Below, one piece after another: positions 1-8,935 of a stretch of DNA of 41,185 nucleotides. The position numbers were made by a program, and so were the translations under genes. The first letter of the stretch is position 1. Each line of letters starts with the position of its first letter. The stretch covers positions 165,347 to 206,531 of the forward strand of contig CM007336.1 of assembly GCA_000333855.2 (NCBI GenBank), given 5' to 3'. The notes beneath the pieces are model-generated. The model was not told the DNA's origin. It did not search any database and saw only the letters and a list, made by a program, of their open reading frames with translations. The DNA is from Endotrypanum monterogeii. Its lineage: Eukaryota; Euglenozoa; Kinetoplastea; Trypanosomatida; Trypanosomatidae.

Positions 1-804
1 GGAAAATAAACAAAGAAAATTAAAGAGAAGAAAATAGGAAAAAAAAAAGAAATAGAATAAAAAAAAAAAAAGAAAAGAAGCTCAGGGAAGAAGCTAGGAG
101 AGGTAAAAGCAAAGTCCGACACACACACACACACACATCTCCTATATACATCTATATAGATATCCAAAAAAAAGAGGAATCAAAAGGTGGGAAAAAGAGC
201 TCGACAGCAAAAAAAAAAAGCAATCATTTTTTCCGAAAGAGCTGACAGGAACAGCACTGCATCCGTCCCCCGTGCTTCTGAGCGGAGAAGGGGGCGGGAA
301 TATGATCAAGAAGCGTGGGCAAGTCGTGTCGAGTGGGCACGGCAGGGGAAATGGACACTGCATAAATAAGCCGAGAGACCGTACCGATATATATTTATAT
401 ATTTATATATATATAGATATATGTGTAAGGCAGACACACAGCACAGTCTCCCAACTTGATTGTTGGTCTTGTTGAGCTCCCCCACCCCTGAGCTCCTTGT
501 AGGCAGGCCTGCTACGGTGATGTTTGAACTCAGACCCAAAAAAAACACAAATACAATGTTCGCCACTGTGTCATCATCAATCTTATTCCGCTATCTGCAC
601 ACACAGAGGGACACACACACTCCCTCATACCCACGACACACCTGTTGTCATGGAAAAAGCATATATCTGTCCGTAGAGCCACACGAGTACATTCGACGAG
701 CACAGTCTAAAATAGAGACGCACACAGGTTTCCCTCCGCATGTTTCGTGTACGTGTCGGCCACAGGTGTGTACGGGCTTACTATGCAGAGGAGATGTTCT
801 CATT

Positions 805-843
<39 letters not shown>

Positions 844-1162
844 CTTTACGAATAGACAAAGATATATCGACCAGCGCGATATCTTCAACTATCGAGAGGG
901 AGGATGGGGGGAGGGGGGAGGGGGGAGGGGAGTCAGCGTGCAAAAAAAAAAAATCTGCGGCATTCCTTAAGAAGGATCATGAAGAAACAGAAACAGACAT
1001 GAGGCTCACGGAGCCAAGTGTGCATGTTTTCATGTATTTACTACTATGTACGTACCCTTATATATATATGTATACATATTATATATATTTATATATATAT
1101 ATATATAATACAAAACAACAGAAATGCAACACGACGAGCGCGTACCGGGAAAGGAGAGAAGC
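1..1162. other. Non-coding purine-rich region with microsatellites
   Basis: No credible gene is visible here. The stretch is A/G-rich with (CA)n near 120-136, (TA)-rich blocks near 388-421 and 1059-1107, a long (TA)n tract at about 803-845 and a G-rich run at 903-930. Short open frames are driven by these repeats and lack family features. For the minus-strand transcript it lies downstream of the amastin-like gene ending at 1343, so it is probably 3' UTR and intergenic sequence. Confidence 0.7.
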
Positions 1163-2042
1163 ACAGGGGGGGGGAGGGGCGTAAGGAGGGATGGTACGGG
1201 CACTCACGTCTGGGGAATCGCCAGCGAATGCGCAGAAACGTTGAGGAAAAATATGAGAAAAAAAGAAGCGAAATCTAAAATGGGTGCCTCCCTGGAGGCC
1301 TATTAACAGGGGCACACACAGACAGCGACACGAGCTGGCCCTCTAATAGTCCTTATCATATCCTCTGCCACAGCAAATAGAAGTGCAGCATAGAACAAAG
1401 CCAAAGAGGGAACATATGAGCGCAGTGCCGGTTGTCGCGCACAGCAGATAAAAGCCCTCTGCGTACGCGTACCCATCCGCTTCTGGTGCCATCATCATCG
1501 AGCTACTGTTGGGGCATAGCGTCGTTTTGTACACGTAGACAATCAAACCCACGGTGGCACCGCAGCATGCGAAAGAACACATCGACAAGAAAGTAACAAT
1601 GACGGAGAGGCCGCCGCCGTTGCGGGCATTAATCCAGCAGGCCGTGAAAAATGCAGCGGCCCCGAGGAGAGACGCGGCGCAGACCGACAGCGCTTCCATC
1701 ACCGTGAAGTACAGCTTCCCTTCCAAGCATGTCAAAGCACTCGAGTAGACGCGATGTATTGTCACAGAAGAAGTGAAGGACAGTGGCGTAGATGTTTCTC
1801 GATACCAGAAGTACACTGTCTTCTTTGACTCGATGGTGTCATCCGTAGTCATTCGGAACTGAGGGAAGAGAATTGAGCACGTCGCAGCAGCGGCACCAAG
1901 CGCCAGAAACAAAAGCAAGCAGAGACGAGAGCCCTTCATTGCTGTTCCTGCTCTTGCTCTCTCTTGCTCGTATTTAACTTCTCTAGTGAAGGAATGTGGC
2001 AAACGAATTCTGAGCGTTGTTTTTGTGTCTATTTTTCGGCTT
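1163..2042. repeat. 880-bp tandem duplication, copy A
   Basis: Copy A carries a complete amastin-like gene (1343-1939) with its flanks. The same sequence starts again exactly 880 bases later, and landmark positions (left boundary, stop codon, start codon) all keep the 880 offset, so there is no net indel. The junction at about 2042/2043 joins the 5' flank of this gene directly to the 3' flank of the next. The left boundary sits at a poly-G run beginning ACAGGGGG. This suggests unequal exchange or local amplification of a single gene unit. Confidence 0.95.
1343..1939 (-). CDS. Amastin-like surface membrane protein, tandem copy A
   Basis: The protein has 198 residues when started at the ATG at 1939. 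A longer in-frame opening upstream runs across the repeat junction and is not shared with copy B, so it is not used. The layout is that of amastins: an N-terminal hydrophobic segment (residues about 6-20), an external loop with a VYFWYRETST motif and cysteines, then three more membrane segments at about 80-105, 115-140 and 165-190, with a short basic tail ending GYDKDY. The segment AYAEGFYLL before the last helix resembles the amastin pattern of an aromatic-rich turn followed by a helix. Amastins are kinetoplastid surface proteins with four membrane spans, often differentially expressed between life stages. The classic amastin signature is not fully present, so this is a divergent member or a relative. 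Copy B at 2223-2819 is nearly identical. Confidence 0.6.
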   Translation of the reverse strand: MKGSRLCLLLFLALGAAAATCSILFPQFRMTTDDTIESKKTVYFWYRETSTPLSFTSSVTIHRVYSSALTCLEGKLYFTVMEALSVCAASLLGAAAFFTACWINARNGGGLSVIVTFLSMCSFACCGATVGLIVYVYKTTLCPNSSSMMMAPEADGYAYAEGFYLLCATTGTALICSLFGFVLCCTSICCGRGYDKDY

Positions 2043-2922
2043 ACAGGGGGGGGGAGGGGCGTAAGGAGGGATGGTACGGGCACTCACGTCTGGGGAATCG
2101 CCAGCGAATGCGCAGAAACGTTGAGGAAAAATATGAGAAAAAAAGAAGCGAAATCTAAAATGGGTGCCTCCCTGGAGGCCTATTAACAGGGGCACACACA
2201 GACAGCGACACGAGCTGGCCCTCTAATAGTCCTTATCATATCCTCTGCCACAGCAAATAGAAGTGCAGCATAGAACAAAGACAAAGAGGGAACATATGAA
2301 CGCAGTGCCGGTTGTCGCGCACAGCAGATAAAAGCCCTCTGCGTACGCGTACCCATCCGCTTCTGGTGCCATCATCATCGAGCTACTGTTGGGGCAGAGC
2401 GTCGTTTTGTACACGTAGACAATCAAACCCACGGTGGCACCGCAGCATGCGAAAGAACACATCGACAAGAAAGTAACAATGACGGAGAGGCCGCCGCCGT
2501 TGCGGGCATTAATCCAGCAGGCCGTGAAAAATGCAGCGGCCCCGAGGAGAGACGCGGCGCAGACCGACAGCGCTTCCATCACCGTGAAGTACAGCTTCCC
2601 TTCCACGCATGTCAAAGCACTCGAGTAGACGCGCTGTATTGTCACAGAAGAAGTGAAGGACAGTGACGTAGATGTTTCTCGATACCAGAAGTACACTGTA
2701 TTCTTTGACTCGATGGTGTCATCCGTAGTCATTCGGAACTGAGGGAACAGAATTGAGCACGTCGCAGCAGCGGCACTGACCAGCAGTAACACAAGCAAGC
2801 CGATACGAGGGCCCTTCATTGCTGTTCCTGCTCTTGCTCTCTCTTGCTCGTATTTAACTTCTCTAGTGAAGGATTGTGGCAAACGAATTCTGAGCGTTGT
2901 TTTTGTGTCTATTTTTCAGCTC
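2043..2922. repeat. 880-bp tandem duplication, copy B
   Basis: Second copy of the unit at 1163-2042, with only scattered substitutions over most of its length. Homology fades at about 2920, where copy A runs into the next unit and copy B continues into unique sequence. It contains the amastin-like gene at 2223-2819. Substitutions cluster in the stretch coding for the first 15 residues of the protein. Confidence 0.95.
2223..2819 (-). CDS. Amastin-like surface membrane protein, tandem copy B
   Basis: The protein has 198 residues from the ATG at 2819, the same length as copy A. Four hydrophobic segments and the loop motif VYFWYRETST are conserved. By eye the two proteins differ at 8 of the first 15 residues, all in the N-terminal hydrophobic or signal-anchor segment, but at only about 6 of the remaining 183. 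The shared 5' flank (about 2820-2920) should carry the trans-splicing signals of both copies. The role is inferred as a stage-regulated surface membrane protein of the amastin group; sequence divergence from canonical amastins keeps the call moderate. Confidence 0.6.
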   Translation of the reverse strand: MKGPRIGLLVLLLVSAAAATCSILFPQFRMTTDDTIESKNTVYFWYRETSTSLSFTSSVTIQRVYSSALTCVEGKLYFTVMEALSVCAASLLGAAAFFTACWINARNGGGLSVIVTFLSMCSFACCGATVGLIVYVYKTTLCPNSSSMMMAPEADGYAYAEGFYLLCATTGTAFICSLFVFVLCCTSICCGRGYDKDY

Positions 2923-4117
2923 TTCACGGGGCGAGAAACACAGAGATGTAGAGTGAGAGGTTTGTTTTTTGTTATTTTTCTATCCGTAGAGATGATGAAA
3001 TACCAGTAAAAGATGCAGAAGAAAGAGAACAAAAAACAAAAAACATAAAAGAATAATTTTAAAAAAAAAGAAATACTATCGATTATTTGTCTTCTTATTG
3101 ACACACACTGGGGTGGTGGTGAAGCTGAAAGGAAGTGTTGCTGGTGTGTTTGTTTTTTTTGCTGTTGCCTTTTTTGTTTCGTTTTCTTTTTTTTTTTTGG
3201 CGGGGGCAAAGACGTCTTTATTTTGGGGATTGTGTAATATATAAATAAAGGACACCATAAAGATTTATCATTTATGGAAAGCAGTGCAAAGCAAGGGGAA
3301 AAAAAAAAAGACGGATGGTTAAACAAAACGACCGCGTCAGAGGAAGAGAGGGAAGAACAGAAGACAAGCCTAAGGACGCCCCCAGCCTCCCCTCTCTTGT
3401 ATCAGAGATTCTCGCTTCCGCTGCTGCATAACAGCGCTGGATGAGCACTCTGGCAAAACGACAGAGCCGTCTTCCAGGCGCTGCCGTAATACACTGGGCG
3501 GAAACACCAACCCACGCATGTCATCGGGTGGCATGCACACATGAGGAAAAGAAAAAGAAGAAGAGTAGGGTACCACTGTAGTTGACGCAGCATAAGTTCT
3601 ACCCCCCCCCTGACGTGAATACAGCTGTGTGTTTTGTTTTATTTTCTCTGTTTCTACAGGAAACCACTCCGTGCCGTTTTGTTTTGTGGGTGTGTGTGTG
3701 TGTGTGTGAAGTTTCTTAGCTGAAATATTCACCACAGAGAGAGAATGGGCGGAAGAAAAGGGGGCCAACAGTAGCCTATATATGTACACACGCAAGGGCT
3801 GCTCCACATAGAAGTCCACACACCTTCTGTGTGAGAGAAATTAAAGAAAAAAGGGATCACTGCAACCGAAAGAAAAAAAAAACGCGGGACGTGCCGTTTC
3901 CCAGGGCACTGCAGTTCTCCTTTTTGACCCCCGCCCCACTCATCACCGCCACCTCCCACCTCAGCGCACACGACATCGATGCCTCTGTTTTCACTGTGAG
4001 CATCGCACCACACGCATCGCAAGACTCACCATGAGATAATTAAAAAAAAAGAGCGAATAGAGAGGGAATAGTCGGCGTTAGTGGGGATAGCATACGTTGT
4101 GTAGAGTCATAACATGG

Positions 4118-4121
<4 letters not shown>

Positions 4122-4163
<42 letters not shown>
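4122..4163. repeat. (TA)n microsatellite
   Basis: About 20 TA units with one interruption, in the region downstream of an amastin-like gene. It would be an AU-rich tract in the minus-strand transcript. Confidence 0.9.
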
Positions 4164-4164
<1 letters not shown>

Positions 4165-4224
4165 AAGATATGAATGAAAAGGGTGAAACAAAGTATATGT
4201 GTGCGTTGTGTCTGTGACATGTGA

Positions 4225-4640
4225 GAATCGATGCCGCGCGTTGAGGCAACTCGACAAAATCATGGCGCGATGGCCTGGCATCCCTCGCATCGCCGGCGAT
4301 GCCACGTCTCACCCTTCGGCCATCTTCGGCCCCTTCGTCCCCTGTGAGTACTTGAAGGTACCCCGTGGATTAGCTTGGTGTGTACTTGCTATGCTTCCCG
4401 ACACCTGTGCCTCCTCAGCTCACCTCATCTGGTTCCGGGGCAGAAATGGCTCCTCTGGGCCAGAACGGCCTCGGAGACGAGGCATATATTCCAGCCGCTA
4501 AAACATTATGAACGAACGCGCACCGGCGCACAAAGAGCTGGCGGCTTGCACTCCCGAAAGGGGAGGGACAGCAGAGCAGCACACGCACGCACGGACGCAT
4601 ATATCGTATGAACAGACGGCGACGGAGTACTTCTCTCCGA
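4225..4640. mobile_element. Possible degenerate retroposon remnant (SIDER-like), uncertain
   Basis: A GC-rich, non-coding block about 400 bases long stands out from the AT- and purine-rich surroundings. It contains short GC palindromic stretches (for example GCATCGCCGGCGATGC near 4287). Its position in the probable 3' UTR of an amastin-like gene is where Leishmania SIDER2 elements are often found. I cannot confirm the diagnostic signature of that family by eye, and no flanking target duplication was identified. It could instead be an ordinary structured 3' UTR or an old gene remnant. Confidence 0.25.
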
Positions 4641-5614
4641 ATTCTCCCCTCCTCTTCATTTTCCTTCGTTGTGATAAGTGAGCCTTGCAGGTAAAAACAA
4701 GAGAAACAAAACACAATAGTGTCGGGGAGAAGGGAGGAGGAAATTCAGGGTCTTGATTTATTTCTCTCCAGAATATAGAAGAGGGACCTGCACCCGACAG
4801 AGAGCGAGACGCAGTGGTCTCACTCTGTATAAGGGACAAAGCGATGCGACACTTGCCGCTGGCACCCGTTGTGCATGGTACGTGTTCCTTCTTTTTTATA
4901 TTATTCGTATATTCTTCAACGGGAAATGAACGATGCAACTCGAAAGAAAAATAAGAAGAGAAAACAGCGCACAAAAGCCCAAAGTATGCGATCCGGTCTT
5001 CCAAATAATATACACAGACATATACCCATATATATATATATATATGTATATATCTTGGTATACCTGTTTGTGTAAGTGTATATGTATACGTGTTAAGATC
5101 TGTCTGCCCTGTCCTGTCGCGGAAGGCGAAGTATCGCGGCAAGAGCAGCACAAAGGGAAAAGACAAAAAAAAGATAAAGATAAAAAGAGATGCAAAAAAA
5201 AAAAAAAACCGTGTGGATTGTGACACAGAAAGAGAGAAGTATCCTTCGAGAAAAAAGCGTGAGCCGAGGACAAGCGATTTAAGCTGTCGACAAGTACCGA
5301 CTCGGTAGACGAAAAACATAAAAAACGAAAAAAACAAAAAAAAAGGGGAGGGAAGAAGTGGTGAAGACGACGACAGAACAAAAAAAGAAATGAAAACAAA
5401 AAAAAAATGGGTACTGAGGACAGACAAATGCATGGATAGATGGGATGAGAGACGAAAACACGAACGCCAACATGAAAACATGTATATACTAAAAACCGTA
5501 CGGAGGCAAACACACACACACGCAAACACACATACATGAACATGCAATATTGTACAAAAAAGGATTTGTGGAACAATAAAAAGACGAAACACGCCTCTTC
5601 GCTTCCAAAAGCGC

Positions 5615-5616
<2 letters not shown>

Positions 5617-5669
<53 letters not shown>

Positions 5670-5672
5670 TGT
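5617..5672. repeat. (GT)n microsatellite
   Basis: More than 25 nearly perfect GT units, one of the longest dinucleotide tracts in the window. It would read as (CA)n in the minus-strand transcript. Confidence 0.95.
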
Positions 5673-6418
5673 CTGTTTTATTCCTTCACTTCCATTTCCA
5701 GCTTCATACGCACACACAATCAAAGCAAGAGGAATACAGACACAAACGCACACAGGATGATGATTTTTTTTTTCAATCTTATAAGTCAAGAAGACATACG
5801 CGGACCCAAGGAGGAAATGAGGAACAAAAAAAAAGAAAAAAAAGAAAAGCGCGCATGTCAACACAAAATGAAGACAGTGCTCAGTGACAGAAGCATACGT
5901 AGTGGACCGCGTACGCATACAGCCCACACAAACACGAGCCATATTGAGTATATGAACGTATCTCCATTCCCCCTTCCATTTGGCATGATGTCTTTATCCC
6001 CCCTCCCCACCTATCTCACGATGCCGCCTTTTGTTTCCCGGATCTCCACCATTTGTACTGCACAATATCACCGAGTCCGAAAGGAGGAACAGAAAGCGGT
6101 AGGAGAGAAGACGCACGACAGACCCAACGTACCTCATCTTCACCTCCGCCGCCCCCACCCCATCTTCCCCCCGGCCCCTTCACGCCGCCTCAGATACCAG
6201 ATTTATGTGCAGCCCGAGAATCCTTTGATGCTTGCTCGTTTGCTTGTATAAAGGAAGTAGAAACTACGTACACCAAAGGAATCGTTGCCGTCGATGCGGC
6301 GTACTGACGGGAGGGGCGAGGAGAGGGGAAGGCGAGTGAGGAGCAAGGTGACGATACATATGGAAATCTCCTATCACTCAACACAAAATTAACAAAAGCG
6401 GTGTGGCACGCAGGACTC

Positions 6419-7015
6419 TCAGTGGGAATATTGCACGGTCGCAGCCTTACTCGCGCATAAAAAAGCGAAGCTGCAGCCGAGTTCAATCACCTCCACGAAG
6501 AGAGAGAGCAGAAAACCGCCAGCGGAGGTAGCGAGTAGTATAAAACCCTCGGCCACATGGTACTCGTCCGTCTTGAAGGATTCCTTACCACAGAAGCCGT
6601 GGATATACATGTGAGTGGATATCCCGACGGTGACAACAGTGCACAAACAGGCCAGGGTGGTTGTGGTAAGCGCCGCGATGCCAAGGTAGTACCGACTCTC
6701 CGCCGCAATCCAGCAGGCCATCAGTATGATGGAGAGGGCTCCCAGAGTAACTGCGGCAGTCGAAAGCCCTGACATTGAACTGAACAAGTTGGCCAAGTCC
6801 CTGCAACTGAGCGAGCGAGTGCAACGAAGGGTAACCACTTTGTCGTCGCCTACCGACCGCGAGGACCCCGTGTACCAGTAATAGAACTCCTCATGTACCT
6901 CTTGGCCCTCAACCATCACTTTTCTGCTCAACAAAGGAAAAAAAATGGAGGTTGTTACGGATGCTGTGAAAAGAAGCAAAAAGATAAGCGCCAAGATGCG
7001 GAGGCAAAGCATCAT
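6419..7015 (-). CDS. Amastin-like surface membrane protein, divergent paralogue
   Basis: The protein has 198 residues from the ATG at 7015, exactly the length of the two tandem paralogues at 1343-2819 but clearly diverged. The next codon (7012) is also ATG. It shares the plan of an N-terminal hydrophobic segment (about 3-25), a loop with FYYWYTGSS matching the YFWYRETS of the others, a cysteine-containing loop (LRCTRSLSC), three further membrane helices (about 80-105, 115-140, 165-190), and VAEGFILLATSAG before the last helix where the paralogues have YAEGFYLL. A (GT)n tract begins only 12 bases upstream of the start codon, giving a (CA)n leader in the mRNA. Function is inferred from the family layout: amastin-like surface protein. 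Confidence 0.55.
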   Translation of the reverse strand: MMLCLRILALIFLLLFTASVTTSIFFPLLSRKVMVEGQEVHEEFYYWYTGSSRSVGDDKVVTLRCTRSLSCRDLANLFSSMSGLSTAAVTLGALSIILMACWIAAESRYYLGIAALTTTTLACLCTVVTVGISTHMYIHGFCGKESFKTDEYHVAEGFILLATSAGGFLLSLFVEVIELGCSFAFLCASKAATVQYSH

Positions 7016-7221
7016 TATGAACAAGATGTGTGTGTGTGTGTGTGTGTATAAAGGGGGGACTGAGAATGCACAAGTGAGTGGATACTGTCAAGGTAGTTGG
7101 AGAAGCAACAGTAATTGCAGTGAGAGGGTGAAGAAGTGTGGGAAAAAAAAAGAATTTGCTAGGGAATGAAAAAAACAGCCAATAACTGTGTCTGGCCAGA
7201 AATAGAAACAGTTCGTGTAGT

Positions 7222-7259
<38 letters not shown>

Positions 7260-7814
7260 TACATTTTTTCCAAGTCGAGAACATGGGGCAACAGTCGGAA
7301 AAAGTAAGGTGACTCTCCAAATGCATAAATAAAATACATAATCATTTCTCGTGTCCATAGACACATTCCCCCCCTTCCCTCGCCTCCCATCTGTCCCTCA
7401 CCCAACAGCCGATATCCTAATGTTTTGTCAACAGATAAAAAAGGGGGAGACATCTGTTGTCATGACCAGCAGGAGGAACTTATCGTCCACTCACCTCCCA
7501 TATTTACCCGCGTGTAGGAGAGGCGTGAGTTCGCCAATATCTGCGGAGCGGTAACTGAGTAACAGCAATAACAAAAAAAAAAGGAGGATAGAAGACGACG
7601 GAGGAAGCGGGAAAGGGGAGCTCAACTCCACATCGCCGACCCACCCAGCCCCTCTACTTACTTGCATCACCCGCCCAAGAACACCAACATCGTTCAGCTG
7701 TGTGCATATGTACGCCTATATCTGCGCGTGTGAATCCGTCTGGATGTATCGGAAGAGAGCTGTGGAAAGAATTCCCTCCCTTCTTCTGTTGCCAGGGAAG
7801 ATTAAGAAAGTGGG

Positions 7815-7850
<36 letters not shown>

Positions 7851-8935
7851 ATATATATATGTGTGTATGTGTGTATGTGGCTGGGAATTGCATCAAACAA
7901 AAAGGGGGAAGGCGTCAATCGAGGACAAACCCCCGCACACACCAAACACAAAAGGCATACGGGACAAGATGTAGATGAGCGTAGAGGGAATTCAAATGAA
8001 TGAAACATCGGAGCTCCATTGCATAATACACAAGGAAGCCATGCGCTCGAAACGTGGAGCGGGAGGAGGCGGAGGAAACATCCCAACGACAATGCACACA
8101 CACATATATATATAAATATATAATATAATATATAATATATAAGTATATATATATATATAAATATAAATATAAATATATATGTGTATGTGTGTATAGATGT
8201 CGTGACTTCAACCAACAGGAAAAAGTAAAAATCGAAAGCAGTAGCAATACAATATATGTATAGTATATAATATATTTATATCCAATGGGGAGAGCCTGAA
8301 AGTGTGTAGAGGGACGTCGTCGTGTGCGGCAAAAAAAAAAACTAAAATATGAATTTCTTCCTTCCTCACCCAATACAACTTTGCGAATTTAGCAACGCCA
8401 CAGTAAACGTTTGTGTGTGTGTGTATGTGTGGTAAGCTATGCTTGCTGTGAAGGCTCACCCCCCAAACACACACACACACAACTACCCAGTCAAAGTTGT
8501 ATGTGGAGGGTGCCCGTGTTCACCCTCCCACCAATTCACAAATCACCATCAATGATGGCCCATGAATACGGGATGGGTAGGCCACCAATGCGACTCCCTC
8601 CATCATTTCCCCGCTGCTGTTTTTCCTCTAATCTTATGCGCTTGCTGAGTTGTTATCCCTTTCGTGCCCAACCACCACGCCATCTCACCACCCTCAGAAT
8701 GGTAATGGTGCGGAGACGGGGGTCTCCCTCCACACTCGCGTCACTCATGGTATGTCCTCAAAGAACGAGGATCTGATGTGATCCACACTCATGACACACT
8801 ATACAAAAATATCAAGATGTCATGTACAGTCGTGTGTGTGTGATGGAGGCGAGGTGGGAGTGTGTTCTGACTGGTCATCAACACATTCTCCTCGTCACGT
8901 TCCCCAACCTCCACTCTTATCCCGCCCGTCTGAGC
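7016..8935. other. Intergenic region with dinucleotide tracts
   Basis: No supported gene. It contains (GT)n at about 7027-7048 and 7222-7258, (TA)n at 7817-7860, an AT-rich complex repeat at 8103-8181 and short (GT)n/(CA)n tracts at 8411-8481. It should hold the 3' UTR of the large gene ending at 8936 and the 5' leader of the amastin-like gene starting at 7015. Confidence 0.7.

Larger units (their letters stand above)
2923..6418. other. Long intergenic region with microsatellites and one GC-rich island
   Basis: No supported gene. It lies between two amastin-like genes and would include the 3' UTR of the gene at 6419-7015. It contains homopurine tracts, (GT)n at about 3689-3708, (TA)n at 4122-4163 and 5031-5060, and a long (GT)n at 5617-5672. 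Phenylalanine- and serine-rich minus-strand open frames of up to about 360 codons between 4498 and 5942 arise from the purine-rich plus strand and are not believed. A GC-rich unique block at about 4225-4640 is listed separately. Confidence 0.7.

Noticed and set aside
1940..2083. N-terminal extension of 48 residues on amastin-like copy A
   Set aside because: Runs across the duplication junction, is not shared by copy B, and the inner ATG at 1939 gives a 198-residue protein matching both paralogues.
3370..3819. Minus-strand open frame of 149 codons between amastin-like genes
   Set aside because: Contains a (CA)n-derived His-Thr run, no recognisable motif, no membrane pattern like its neighbours. 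Not strong enough to call.
5617..5672. Regular repeats considered as a CRISPR-like array
   Set aside because: Plain dinucleotide microsatellite without spacers; the genome is eukaryotic.
4498..5942. Two overlapping minus-strand open frames of about 350-360 codons
   Set aside because: They are dominated by Phe, Ser, Leu and His-Thr runs produced by purine-rich and (GT)n sequence, with no domain or orthologue-like features.
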